Source of the DNA: Candidatus Heimdallarchaeota archaeon LC_2
Lineage (GTDB): Archaea; Asgardarchaeota; Heimdallarchaeia; Heimdallarchaeales; Kariarchaeaceae
NCBI GenBank assembly: GCA_001940725.1
Contig: MDVR01000023.1
Location: 1 to 36,850, forward strand
Direction of reading: 5' to 3'
DNA: 36,850 bases
Shown: piece after piece, positions 1-9,088 of the stretch
Numbering within the stretch: position 1 is the first letter of the stretch
Layout: the number at the start of each line of letters is the position of its first letter
Program-made: the position numbers and the translations under genes
Notes under the pieces: model-generated
Database searches by the model: none
Seen by the model: only the letters and a program-made list of their open reading frames with translations
Told to the model about the DNA's origin: nothing

Positions 1-1104
1 TTCCCAAGTATGTACAGAGTCATAGCCAATAGTATTTGCACTGGTCTCGGTCGTCGCACCTAATAAAACTTGTAAATCATCACTAATATCGTTCACATAT
101 GTTTGACTAGAGGTAGCGGCATTTTTCTCAAGAATTAAGGTATTCTCTGCAGGGAATTCACCTAGATTGGAATATTGCCAATTATTGAAAACAACTCTAT
201 ACGGTTGATCTAGATTGGCTGTATCCAAATAAATCAACAATACTTCAAAATCATTCTGATGCAATTCGAAGGTATACAACCCACCATCAGGAGAATTTTC
301 TGTAGCCCAATAGAAATAATATTGTAAAACAAGAGCACTTGTGCCTCCGTCATTTCCACTTATAACTCGTCCAACGACACTATCTGGCATCTCAGTAGCA
401 TCTGTTTCGTCATCAATGTATAGAAATGGTTTATACCCATCTAATAGTTCCCCAGCAGTTATTGTGTTGCCAACTTCAAGTGCAGTAATGTTAAAATAAA
501 TTCTTGCATCTCCAATATCTGTTAAAAGGTCCAATGTTTCATTTATTGGATTTAATTGGCTGTAACTGACTTTTCCTAAGGGATCATCAGGACTGCCTGG
601 ATCTGAATCCCTAACTTCTAATGTGATATTAATCATTCTAGCTTTGGTTTCTAGGAGTAATAGGTTAATTGTGAAATTATCATTATTATTCCACTGCCAT
701 TCGGATCCAACATCTGGATATCTTGTTTTATTACCATTAACACCACCTTCAATAAAAATATCTCCAGCTCCTATTGTGTCATGATCATTAATAACCAATA
801 TTGATAGAAGAGTGACTTTGATTAAGTAAAAAGGTTCATTGATTTCCGATACTACATCTGTGTGATTATACACGATGGACCCAGTTACAGGAAAGTTTGT
901 CAAATTAGTTGTACTATACCCACCTATATCGGGTAGAGTTGGTTTGACACTCGTTTCAATTGAAAATTCCTTTTCAGTTGATTTTCCAAAATTTATATCA
1001 ATTGTTTGAGTTTCTGTTTCATTCACTTGAGCTGAAACAGATCCTGAAGAAACAATTAACAATGTTATGATTAAAATAATTTTAATCCCATTTTTAAGAA
1101 TCAT
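1..1104 (-). CDS. Secreted protein of unknown function, 3' end outside window
   Basis: The frame is open from the ATG at 1104 to the left edge, giving at least 368 residues. The N-terminus is a clear signal peptide: Met-Ile-Leu-Lys, a run of Ile/Leu/Val, then a Val-Ser-Ala-Gln cleavage site near residue 24. The mature part is rich in Thr, Asn, Asp, Tyr and Gly, with many possible N-glycosylation sites and alternating polar and aromatic residues, as in beta-sandwich surface proteins. I recognise no named domain. The C-terminus, where other secreted proteins of this window carry a membrane anchor, is cut off. The next gene diverges from it across 378 bases. Secretion is well supported; function is unknown. 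Confidence 0.8.
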   Translation of the reverse strand, partial: MILKNGIKIILIITLLIVSSGSVSAQVNETETQTIDINFGKSTEKEFSIETSVKPTLPDIGGYSTTNLTNFPVTGSIVYNHTDVVSEINEPFYLIKVTLLSILVINDHDTIGAGDIFIEGGVNGNKTRYPDVGSEWQWNNNDNFTINLLLLETKARMINITLEVRDSDPGSPDDPLGKVSYSQLNPINETLDLLTDIGDARIYFNITALEVGNTITAGELLDGYKPFLYIDDETDATEMPDSVVGRVISGNDGGTSALVLQYYFYWATENSPDGGLYTFELHQNDFEVLLIYLDTANLDQPYRVVFNNWQYSNLGEFPAENTLILEKNAATSSQTYVNDISDDLQVLLGATTETSANTIGYDSVHTWE

Positions 1105-1482
1105 TTGATTTGTGAGTTGAAGATAAATAAAAACAGTATGGGAATTTACTATATATTTGTGATTATTTTTCGTTTGATTTCATGCAATTTTAATTGGTAT
1201 AACTCATTATTCTATTATTAAATCAATTTCACTAATAGAATGTTTGTAAATCAGAAAAATTATTGATATGTAAATTTTCATTTCTTTATTAAAAGATTAA
1301 CAATTATGCAATTTATTTTGTTAATGACATCTCCTTTGGCATGTTAATTATTTAATAGAATTCAAGTATTCAATATTTTTATTTAGGGTTTCTAAGAATC
1401 CAAGTTATTTTATTTTGACTTTTTGAACAGTATTTCAAAATAAAAAAACCATCATTTAATATTTCCAAAATCAATTTCAATT
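1105..1482. other. Divergent intergenic region
   Basis: About 380 bases of very AT-rich DNA lie between two divergent genes. I see no gene, no RNA fold and no clear repeat. It presumably carries both promoters, but no TATA box stands out from the AT background. Confidence 0.5.
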
Positions 1483-2166
1483 ATGAAAATTTTGTTCGTT
1501 ACTAATGAAACTAAAAATTATCACAGCAATTGGGATAAAAATAAAATGCCTTCTTGTGACAATATTAGGGAACTTCAAAGTGTGAAAGACTTATTAACAA
1601 AATATGACAGACAGAGTGGTTTTGCAAAAGATTTATACAAAGGTAACTCGTGGAATTCTGTTCTTAAGGTTAAAGAATTAAGCAAAAATATAGACATAAA
1701 GATTATATCCTCTATGTTTGGTCTAATTGATTTCGAGAAACGAATTATTCCATATAACTGTCTGTTTTCTAATTTTCAATCTAGTGAACTAGTAAAAAGA
1801 GCGAAAACTCTTCAGATTGAAAATTCATTGGTTGAATTACTCAAAAAATCTCAAAAATATGATTTAATCTATATCTCACTCGGTTCAAAGTATCTTCAAA
1901 CAATAGGCGAAATTAACCAATATTTAGATTACACTGATGAATTAGTTGTTTTCAAACCCTATACTAAAATTGAAGGTAATTTGATTCAACTAAAATCAAA
2001 TGATTTTGTTGGCAATCTCTCAATAAATGTTTCAACACCTATCGGTCCATTAATGACAGCCACTAATAATATATTTTTAAATTTTATACAGTATTATAGT
2101 GAACATGGCATAATTGATTTTATTGATTGGTTAGATATAATTCATTTTGATGTAAACCGAGATTAA
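1483..2166 (+). CDS. YaaA/DUF6884-like protein
   Basis: A 227-residue soluble protein without signal peptide or membrane segment. Three blocks resemble the DUF6884/YaaA superfamily: an Ala-Lys-Asp-Leu-Tyr-Lys-Gly segment near 48-54, where the family has its 'A..LY.S' block; Ser-Ser-Met-Phe-Gly-Leu-Ile-Asp at 76-83, where the family has 'SA.yGLi'; and an Ile-Ile-Pro-Tyr segment at 88-91. The typical N-terminal Ser-Cys-Ser-Lys-Lys is replaced by Val-Thr-Asn-Glu-Thr. In this superfamily YaaA is a DNA-binding oxidative-stress protein, and DUF6884 genes often sit among defence or modified-base genes. Here it comes 130 bases before a putative restriction gene. The assignment rests on short motifs only. 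Confidence 0.45.
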   Translation: MKILFVTNETKNYHSNWDKNKMPSCDNIRELQSVKDLLTKYDRQSGFAKDLYKGNSWNSVLKVKELSKNIDIKIISSMFGLIDFEKRIIPYNCLFSNFQSSELVKRAKTLQIENSLVELLKKSQKYDLIYISLGSKYLQTIGEINQYLDYTDELVVFKPYTKIEGNLIQLKSNDFVGNLSINVSTPIGPLMTATNNIFLNFIQYYSEHGIIDFIDWLDIIHFDVNRD

Positions 2167-2296
2167 TTATTTTTGTAAGATTTTTTCACATCTAATCAAT
2201 ACATTTATTTTGAAATTGAATTTAACTAGCTCTTGAAACGCGTTTTATGAATTTAACTAATAAATATTTTTGTATCATAAATAGTCTGCTTCCAAT

Positions 2297-3391
2297 ATGA
2301 CGAAATCTGATGATTTCATAAAAGAACATTTGAGAAAAAAATTGGATCTGAGAAAATTTCATAGTAGAGTATACTTGGGAACTGGAAGCGAAAAATCAGA
2401 TCAAGAATTATGGATAAATTCAGGGTTAACATTTAGTTATGAAAGATTAATCTATGGATCAAATGATTTTGGGATTTATAAAGATCATTCGAATTGGTAT
2501 GATCCTGATAATGATAAATCGGTTAAAGAAGAACCAGTGGTGATTATTGAGGGAACAGATGCATTAAATCGTGGATCGAGTGGTGATGCTCAAGCTCAAA
2601 GATTACATCACTTATATGCTTCTGCAAAACTATCAATTATTTCTATCTATTATTTACATCCAGGAAAGCATTCCTTGTTTGGTCCAATGGTTGGTGCGAT
2701 GTATTATTTTTCGAAATTAAATCAGAAGGAAATGAATAATTCGAAAGCCGTAATTCTGGTAACGTCAAAGCTGGATGATATTCAAAATATAGTGGATAAT
2801 TTGGATAATGATTCCAAACTTAAAACAGTAATAAACGGTGTTCTGAGTAAAATGAAGCTTTATTTTGACAATTTTTTTAACCGGAAATACAAATCAAATT
2901 GGGATAAATTTTATGAAAAGAATCAGGCAGGAATAACAGAAAATGGCAATTACTTTTATTTAAGTGCTATACGTGCACCTCACCCAAAAACAAAAAAACC
3001 CCCATGGTCAGATTCACATCATCGGGCAGCTTCTTTACCTTTCATGTATAAGTACTTACTACTAGGAGATCCAAGAAACAGAAATAAAAAGTTCTATTTT
3101 ATTGTTCCATTATTTACTAGAGATGAAATTTCTAAAATGAATAAATCTAAACTTTCAGACAAAGAATGGAAAATTTTTACTGGTAAATATCATTCTTGGG
3201 ACATAATAACGCCTGAGGAAATAATTACCCAAAATATTGAGATATTCAACAGAATAGATTACCTTCAAAAAAATAATTTGAATAAAAATCCATTTAGATC
3301 TGAGAAAGAAATATATTTCACTTCAATTTCTGATGGTTTAGCAAATGGGACAATGAAAATTAAAATTGATAAAAATAAATTCAATCTGTGA
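2297..3391 (+). CDS. Putative restriction endonuclease
   Basis: A 364-residue soluble protein, rich in Lys, Asn and Asp. The most telling stretch is Glu85-Gly-Thr followed by Gly-Ser-Ser-Gly-Asp-Ala-Gln-Ala-Gln-Arg (93-102) and two His. Some type II restriction enzymes carry a similar 'EGT...GSAQ..R..H' block inside their nuclease core. Further on lie a charged linker and a His-His segment within the Trp-Ser-Asp-Ser-His-His block. It is followed after 12 bases by a clear PD-(D/E)XK nuclease gene and faces two DNA methyltransferases, so a cleavage or target-recognition role in that module is the natural inference. I cannot place it in a named family, and the catalytic residues are not proven. 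Confidence 0.45.
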   Translation: MTKSDDFIKEHLRKKLDLRKFHSRVYLGTGSEKSDQELWINSGLTFSYERLIYGSNDFGIYKDHSNWYDPDNDKSVKEEPVVIIEGTDALNRGSSGDAQAQRLHHLYASAKLSIISIYYLHPGKHSLFGPMVGAMYYFSKLNQKEMNNSKAVILVTSKLDDIQNIVDNLDNDSKLKTVINGVLSKMKLYFDNFFNRKYKSNWDKFYEKNQAGITENGNYFYLSAIRAPHPKTKKPPWSDSHHRAASLPFMYKYLLLGDPRNRNKKFYFIVPLFTRDEISKMNKSKLSDKEWKIFTGKYHSWDIITPEEIITQNIEIFNRIDYLQKNNLNKNPFRSEKEIYFTSISDGLANGTMKIKIDKNKFNL

Positions 3392-3403
3392 GATTTAGAT
3401 TTT

Positions 3404-4525
3404 ATGTCCTTAATAAAAATTGTTCCCAACGATTTGATTGATCTTTTAGAAAAAAATTGTAACTTCTCAAAACATATTGATCCAGATTTAGGTTTATGTG
3501 TAAAATTATCAAATTATGAAGCGTATCGTTTTGTGATGATAACAGGTTATGGATTTATCTCAGGAAAACGTAAGGATGGTTTAAAATTTCCTCGTCCTCT
3601 TTTCCAGATCTACAATCAAATTTATGAATATAAATTACAAAACGGTTTATTTGACATTTACAATTTTTCAACTAATGATTGTACAAAAAATATTATAGCA
3701 GATTATCCCATACTTACTAACGCTAAAAATGCGTATATTTTTCCAATAATCTATTCGTCATTACGTGATTTCCTCACAAAATGCGATATATTAAAAATCA
3801 AGTTAAATCAAAGATTATCATTTGAATTATTCGCATTTATTCCTATATTGAAGAAAAGTAAGAATCCTGCTAATTTGGAAAGTTTTTTTGAGTATCTTGT
3901 TTCCTTCCATTATAACAGTCTAGGATACATAACGGATAATCAAACGCCTTTCTTATATGCCAAGGGAACACCTGATTTGGTATCGTTTTACTTTCCTGAG
4001 ATTTCTGATATTATGAATAATTATAAGTTTATTAATAATGGTTGGCATGTTTGTGATTTAATGAATATTTCATCATATTCGATGAGAAAAATTGGATACA
4101 AATCAAATAAAATTGAACTTGAAACAGATACTTTATTAGGATTTGAAGTTAAAACTAATCAAAAATCAGCAAAATCTCAGATTGCAAAATATGCTTCTGC
4201 AGAATTATTTCAAGAGTTATATGAAATTATTCCCGTAAAGAAAACCGTACAATCAAATATTGGATTAATATCCTATGATCAGAATTTTTCATTAGATATA
4301 CAACTTCCCAAAAATTCAATAAGATATTCTGAAACAAATATTGTTAGATACAAAAACTGGTTTATCAATTACATGAAACCATATTTACTAACAAATCTGA
4401 CCAATGAAATTATTGAGAAGGAGATATTTCATGAGAAAATAAATTCTGAAGTATCGTTTATGAGAATAATTAAAAACCTGGGAATTGCAAAATTATTGAA
4501 TTGCATCGAGAATTATTTGATCTAA
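3404..4525 (+). CDS. PD-(D/E)XK restriction endonuclease-like protein
   Basis: A 373-residue protein with the hallmark of the PD-(D/E)XK nuclease fold: Gly-Thr-Pro190-Asp191-Leu-Val at the end of one strand, then Gly-Phe-Glu248-Val-Lys250-Thr on the next. A helix follows with Gln259 and Lys263-Tyr in the usual 'Q..KY' position. Glu163 in the helix before the motif may complete the metal site. The N-terminal 160 residues match nothing I know and could read the target site. The gene starts 12 bases after the previous stop, so the two are probably co-transcribed. Its stop codon overlaps the stop of the convergent methyltransferase gene by four bases. A type II restriction nuclease is the best reading. 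Confidence 0.7.
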   Translation: MSLIKIVPNDLIDLLEKNCNFSKHIDPDLGLCVKLSNYEAYRFVMITGYGFISGKRKDGLKFPRPLFQIYNQIYEYKLQNGLFDIYNFSTNDCTKNIIADYPILTNAKNAYIFPIIYSSLRDFLTKCDILKIKLNQRLSFELFAFIPILKKSKNPANLESFFEYLVSFHYNSLGYITDNQTPFLYAKGTPDLVSFYFPEISDIMNNYKFINNGWHVCDLMNISSYSMRKIGYKSNKIELETDTLLGFEVKTNQKSAKSQIAKYASAELFQELYEIIPVKKTVQSNIGLISYDQNFSLDIQLPKNSIRYSETNIVRYKNWFINYMKPYLLTNLTNEIIEKEIFHEKINSEVSFMRIIKNLGIAKLLNCIENYLI

Positions 4526-5700
4526 GGTTTTTTTAATACAAGAATTCTGTCTGATTTTTCTTTTTTTGCTTTAATTGAATTTTCTCCACCAAATTTACGA
4601 TAAGTGGACTTTTCGACAGGAATTTTATCTTCAATTATCGCAATTTCTTCAAATCCGATTTTTTGATATAAATTTGAAATATCAGCAGCAGTGTTTAAGG
4701 TCTTTTTTCCTTTAACTACATCACCAAGCACAAATATGCAATATTTATCTTTTTTAAGCAGTCGAAAAAGTTGATGTCCAACTTCTTCCATATTATTTAG
4801 ATAAGTATGACGATTTTGTATTAATTTTTCTTTTTCAGCAATTTGATCTTCTAAAGTATATCCTAAGAAAATTAACCTAAGATGGTTTGCAGCTACATAA
4901 TCTAAAGTATCGTAATATGGTGGGCTACAAATTATAACATCTATTGAATCGTTTCCTAAATTAATATTCCTAATATCTTGATTTAATGTAGTTGCATTTT
5001 TTGTCATTGGAAAACCAGATCGATACATTCTTTTAACCTTAGTTTTCAATTTATCTTTTACATTTTTATAATCCGGTTTCATCCCTTTCTTTACATATGG
5101 GATAATATATCCGGTTATTGCTGATAAATATTGAGGTCGATGGCCATGAATAATTCCTAACAAACAACCTAATAAGAAATCTTGACTATCAGCAATCATT
5201 TCATTCCTTATAGAGATTATTTCCTTCAAAGTATCTTCATGATAATATTGGTGTGCATAAATATCTACTTCGTGTATATTTACATCTGTTAAATTCAATT
5301 CGACATTATCAATCCAATTTAATCGGTCCTCTAATGGGGCACGATCAAATTTCCCATTAGTAATTGCATATGCATATGGATTTAAATCAACTCCGATAAC
5401 ATGTTTCCGACCAAGAAGATCTGCTTCAAGGGGGATAGTTCCAACTCCACAGAACGGGTCTAAGACTACATCATTTTTTGTAGAACATGATCTAATCAAC
5501 CAATGAGCAAACGATGGTGTAATTCTACCAACATATGGAGCCATACTGTGTAACCAATTTTTCCAACTTTGTTTTTTATAATCACCATATTTCCAACGAC
5601 GTTTTTTAATTTCATTAATCATTTTCTCCTCGGTGTTAATGAAATCTTGGTCATCATTCTCAAAAAAATAATCTTCTAGATCGTTTGTGTAGATATTCAT
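4522..5700 (-). CDS. DNA methyltransferase, SPPY type (second of pair)
   Basis: A 392-residue SAM-dependent DNA amino-methyltransferase. The SAM-binding motif I is Asp81-Pro-Phe-Cys-Gly-Val-Gly-Thr88, followed by the acidic strand end Gly-Val-Asp-Leu-Asn near 103-107. The catalytic motif IV is Ser259-Pro-Pro-Tyr262, typical of N4-cytosine or N6-adenine enzymes. Motif I precedes motif IV, so it is not the beta order that SPPY enzymes usually show. The 150 residues between them may include target-recognition elements. It begins inside the ATGA that ends the upstream methyltransferase, with the purine-rich coding sequence AAGGAGG just ahead of the ATG, so the two are translationally coupled. It protects host DNA against the facing nucleases, by inference. 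Confidence 0.85.
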   Translation of the reverse strand: MNIYTNDLEDYFFENDDQDFINTEEKMINEIKKRRWKYGDYKKQSWKNWLHSMAPYVGRITPSFAHWLIRSCSTKNDVVLDPFCGVGTIPLEADLLGRKHVIGVDLNPYAYAITNGKFDRAPLEDRLNWIDNVELNLTDVNIHEVDIYAHQYYHEDTLKEIISIRNEMIADSQDFLLGCLLGIIHGHRPQYLSAITGYIIPYVKKGMKPDYKNVKDKLKTKVKRMYRSGFPMTKNATTLNQDIRNINLGNDSIDVIICSPPYYDTLDYVAANHLRLIFLGYTLEDQIAEKEKLIQNRHTYLNNMEEVGHQLFRLLKKDKYCIFVLGDVVKGKKTLNTAADISNLYQKIGFEEIAIIEDKIPVEKSTYRKFGGENSIKAKKEKSDRILVLKKP

Positions 5701-6599
5701 TCCTCCTTTCTAAAAACAAGACAATAATGGTGGAATGTATTGCTAACCCAAGCATATGGATAACCAAATGGGTGAAGACCTTTTTTATCTTGGCACCAAA
5801 TTTTTTCTTTTTTGAGAACATATCTCCCCTTTGCTAATTCCAAAGCTAATTCCCATGCGAACGGCATCATTTCACCTTTATCGACTATATTCTGTACGAT
5901 AATGACTAAATACGCTTTATTTCGCAATTTGTCATAGATCTGATCAAAAATATCAAGTAATATCTTCAAAAATTCATTATAATCCTCAATTTTTCCCAGA
6001 TCGGCATTAAAATCACCATAATCAGTCATTAATCCTTTTTCTTCACGTTTCTTTTGATTGACATCTATTTTATTTAGCATCCTCCAATAGGGGGGAGAAG
6101 TAATGCAAAAATCAATTTCAGGAAGATTGAGATCTTTGATATTCCTCGCATCATCAATTATTACTTGGTGTGAATCCAAAACTCTCATTGTTGCAATTTC
6201 AGCAAAATTTTGGTTCAATTCAATACCAATTCCTTTCCTTTGAGTTCTTTCACAAGCAACTAATGTTGTTCCAATTCCAGCAAATGGATCTAACACTGTC
6301 ATCCCTTTTTTAGTAAAGAAATTAATAAAATCTGAAATCATTGTTGGAGAGAATGTTGCTGGATGTTGCTCAGTATCTTTTGTTATTTCTCGCTCTTCTT
6401 TAAGATCTGAAGCTTTAGCGTCGAAAATAAACCAACTTTTTAAAAATTTAATCCATTGTCTCCCATCCAAATTGTTCAGCTTATTTCGAGGATCATATTT
6501 AGGTTCAGGATTCTTTTTTTTCCTTTTATCTTTTTTTTTAGATTTTGGTTTATTTGAAGCATTATCATCATAAAAATCCTCAAGACTTGTATTATTCAT
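5697..6599 (-). CDS. DNA methyltransferase, TSPPYW type (first of pair)
   Basis: A 300-residue SAM-dependent DNA methyltransferase. After a Lys-rich, probably disordered start (residues 17-30) come a His-Pro-Ala-Thr-Phe-Ser block (79-84, motif X position), motif I Asp104-Pro-Phe-Ala-Gly-Ile-Gly-Thr111, and motif IV Thr167-Ser-Pro-Pro-Tyr-Trp172. The TSPPYW form is typical of N4-cytosine methylation, although N6-adenine cannot be excluded. The C-terminal 130 residues carry the remaining strands. It is the first gene of the minus-strand pair and overlaps the second by ATGA. Two different methyltransferases in one module usually mean an asymmetric target with each enzyme marking one strand; that is inference here. 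Confidence 0.85.
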   Translation of the reverse strand: MNNTSLEDFYDDNASNKPKSKKKDKRKKKNPEPKYDPRNKLNNLDGRQWIKFLKSWFIFDAKASDLKEEREITKDTEQHPATFSPTMISDFINFFTKKGMTVLDPFAGIGTTLVACERTQRKGIGIELNQNFAEIATMRVLDSHQVIIDDARNIKDLNLPEIDFCITSPPYWRMLNKIDVNQKKREEKGLMTDYGDFNADLGKIEDYNEFLKILLDIFDQIYDKLRNKAYLVIIVQNIVDKGEMMPFAWELALELAKGRYVLKKEKIWCQDKKGLHPFGYPYAWVSNTFHHYCLVFRKEE

Positions 6600-7000
6600 T
6601 CTATAATTTGGGCTTAAAATTTCATAATAAAAAGTACTGCTGATTGTGAATCAACTTTGGATACAATTATCAAAAAAACCATTATTTGATAAATTCATTA
6701 TAAGGTTAAGGGGTGATTTGGAGGTTGTTTTAATTTCAAGAATAAAATATAGAACCCGTAATTTAATCAAATTACACAACCCTAGATATTCTTCGTGTTA
6801 ATATTTAATTTATGTACTTGTTTACACCGAATTTCATAAATTATTTGGAGGTCTTCTCAACCGCGCCATATCACTATTATTGATTATTTTACAAAATTCA
6901 TAATAATTATATCTTGGATTGAGATTTTTCGATATAGTATTTACTATATGCAATATATAGATCTATTTACATTCAATGCATATTGTATTTCAAAAAAGAA
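6600..7000. other. Intergenic region between two minus-strand genes
   Basis: About 400 bases without a convincing gene. The part near 6600 must hold the promoter of the methyltransferase pair. The part near 7000 is the downstream region of the DUF2779 gene. A 61-codon reading frame overlapping the end of the DUF2779 gene looks accidental. I see no repeat or fold. Confidence 0.5.
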
Positions 7001-8929
7001 TTATTCTATTTCAGATACTAAAGATTTCCAATGTTCATATATCATAACCATTGCAAGGGTGTCCAATTCGCAATATTTCAAAAGTGACGAATTTATTTTC
7101 TCTCTCTCATTACTTCCAATCTCAGAAAATTGAAGTTTAGTATATGCAACCATTGCCTCCCCTCCTTGTTTTATTACATGTTTATCCAAGTCCTCTTCTT
7201 CAATAGTTTGCAAGTTATATGGATCAACAGGATGCCCACTTTCGTTATCTAATTGATACCAAATCTGGTTTTCCTCATAATTACGACTATTTTTATATGG
7301 ACCCTGATATTTCGTTTTAACAAAATCACTAATTGCCAATACAGTAGGTAATACATCTTTAATGCTATTTGATCCCTTCATCAAAGGATGGTAATAATAA
7401 TTCGTAACCAGCTTTAGCATATCAACCATAATGCGAGGGCCATGGAATTTCTCCTTACCCTCCTTCCAATATGTAACCGTCCTAATCCAATTCATTAGAT
7501 CCTGTGAATCCGATAGTTGATCCCTTTCTTCATAAATTTGATTGTAAACAGCGTTTAACACTATATTTTCATATGGACTATAGCAAAATATTGTACCATC
7601 ATCCTTGGATAGTTGGGATTTCAATTCTCTAATAAAATCATAATTGGGGTAAACCCCGGGAGTTGTATTCAACCAATCAGCGGCGTGTGTGACTACTCCA
7701 TTTTCATCAACATCATGAATAGAAAACTGAAACGCGATAAGTTCGTAAGGTTGTTTATTTTTGTTAAATGGAATTGCAACCGTTGTGGTCTCGAAATCTA
7801 TGAAGTGAAGCGGAAATTTCCATTGTTTCATTTCTTCAAATAATTTAGGATCGATTATTTCATTATCCTTGCTTAAATCATTTTTCAGAGTTGTTAAAAT
7901 CTGTAATCGTTGACGATCTTTTGTTTTTCCACTTCCCCATGAGGTTAAATCGAGATCTTCCATTAAATAGATTTTCTTGTCCATTGATTCATCTAAATTC
8001 TTAGTATTTATTTTCCAGATATCAAAAATATGAGGTTTATTAAATTCAGCATCTGACCAGTTCAGAATTTCATTCCAGCATTCTCTGTATCCATTTTTTT
8101 CATTATCTTGTTTCGATTCTACTCTGTACTCACAATTTTTACAATGTGGGCCGATTTTAATTCTTGGTTTTCTGTTATCTCGATTTATTAAATGGATATA
8201 GTCAATAATCTCATGAAACCTTTTCCCACTAAAATCAATCTCATTAATAACAAAATCCACAAATGGAGTAACATCAATTTTAGTAAGAATTTCGTCACCA
8301 AGTTGTTCTTTTGATCCCATGAATTTTGAGATTTGCCGATTTTTTCCACTGGGTATCATTTTGAACATTTGATTTAAACCCTTTACAGATGTCTTTTTCG
8401 ATTTATCAGCTAACATTAAATGAGGTATTACTTTAAAATCAGGGAATTGTTCTCGAACAACTAAAGTTTGAAATGCAATGTCCAGTATATATTTCAGCCA
8501 ACCACTTAGAATTTTCTTATCTCCTCGCTTGGTGAAGAAATCCTCTACAGCCGAATTCACAGATTTCGATTTAACTTCGATTAAGTTGATTGTATCTCCT
8601 ATTTTCTGAATGATATCAGCTTTAACCAAATATTTTTCGTTGAGAATTACTCCCTCAAAAATAATTACGTTTTGATTTTCCAATAACTCAAGGGTTTGTA
8701 TATGGGCTTCATCTCGATTTCTTGCTTGGATTTGAATTCCACCGTCAAAGTATTGTTTGGCTAATTCACCAACTTGAAACCCTCCTCTCTTTAACCCTTC
8801 AGAGAATTCACCTCGATCGTCATTACTAGAGTATCGACCTGAATTTGAATAATATAGTTTGGTTGGACATGAAACAGCCTTGAGAAATTTTGATTTTGTT
8901 AATAATTTTATTTCAGTATCACCTCTCAT
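7001..8929 (-). CDS. DUF2779 protein: Cas4-like nuclease fused to DEDD exonuclease
   Basis: A 642-residue two-part predicted nuclease. The N-terminal half resembles Cas4/RecB-type PD-(D/E)XK nucleases with an iron-sulphur cluster: Cys21 in Ser-Cys-Pro-Thr-Lys-Leu-Tyr, Asp105 in Val-Lys-Ala-Asp-Ile, Glu118 and Lys120 in Ile-Glu-Val-Lys, then Cys263, Cys266 and Cys284. The C-terminal half is DUF2779, an RNase H-like 3'-5' exonuclease: Phe-Ile-Asp378-Phe-Glu380 (ExoI), Tyr-Ser-Pro-Tyr-Glu near 470 (ExoII), and Cys-Glu-Leu-Asp-Thr near 624 (ExoIII). DUF2779 proteins are widespread but poorly studied, and a DNA repair or defence role is inferred. A divergent DnaQ-like exonuclease begins 159 bases away. 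Confidence 0.85.
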   Translation of the reverse strand: MRGDTEIKLLTKSKFLKAVSCPTKLYYSNSGRYSSNDDRGEFSEGLKRGGFQVGELAKQYFDGGIQIQARNRDEAHIQTLELLENQNVIIFEGVILNEKYLVKADIIQKIGDTINLIEVKSKSVNSAVEDFFTKRGDKKILSGWLKYILDIAFQTLVVREQFPDFKVIPHLMLADKSKKTSVKGLNQMFKMIPSGKNRQISKFMGSKEQLGDEILTKIDVTPFVDFVINEIDFSGKRFHEIIDYIHLINRDNRKPRIKIGPHCKNCEYRVESKQDNEKNGYRECWNEILNWSDAEFNKPHIFDIWKINTKNLDESMDKKIYLMEDLDLTSWGSGKTKDRQRLQILTTLKNDLSKDNEIIDPKLFEEMKQWKFPLHFIDFETTTVAIPFNKNKQPYELIAFQFSIHDVDENGVVTHAADWLNTTPGVYPNYDFIRELKSQLSKDDGTIFCYSPYENIVLNAVYNQIYEERDQLSDSQDLMNWIRTVTYWKEGKEKFHGPRIMVDMLKLVTNYYYHPLMKGSNSIKDVLPTVLAISDFVKTKYQGPYKNSRNYEENQIWYQLDNESGHPVDPYNLQTIEEEDLDKHVIKQGGEAMVAYTKLQFSEIGSNEREKINSSLLKYCELDTLAMVMIYEHWKSLVSEIE

Positions 8930-9088
8930 AGTTTTACAAATAAATATACAACGGATCTTTTAAATCAGTTATTCGTGTTTTTTGAATAATATAGAGAATT
9001 TCATCAAATTTGTACAATAAAAAATATACCATTTTATAAATTAGAATCATAATTAAATTAATTCCAAATGGAAAAGGAGAACACCTGA

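Noticed and set aside
6858..6875. tRNA-like GC-rich patch in the intergenic region
   Set aside because: No cloverleaf arms or TTCGA loop can be formed around it.
7001..8929. Cas4 of a CRISPR system
   Set aside because: The Cas4-like half is fused to DUF2779, and there is no repeat array or other cas gene in the window.
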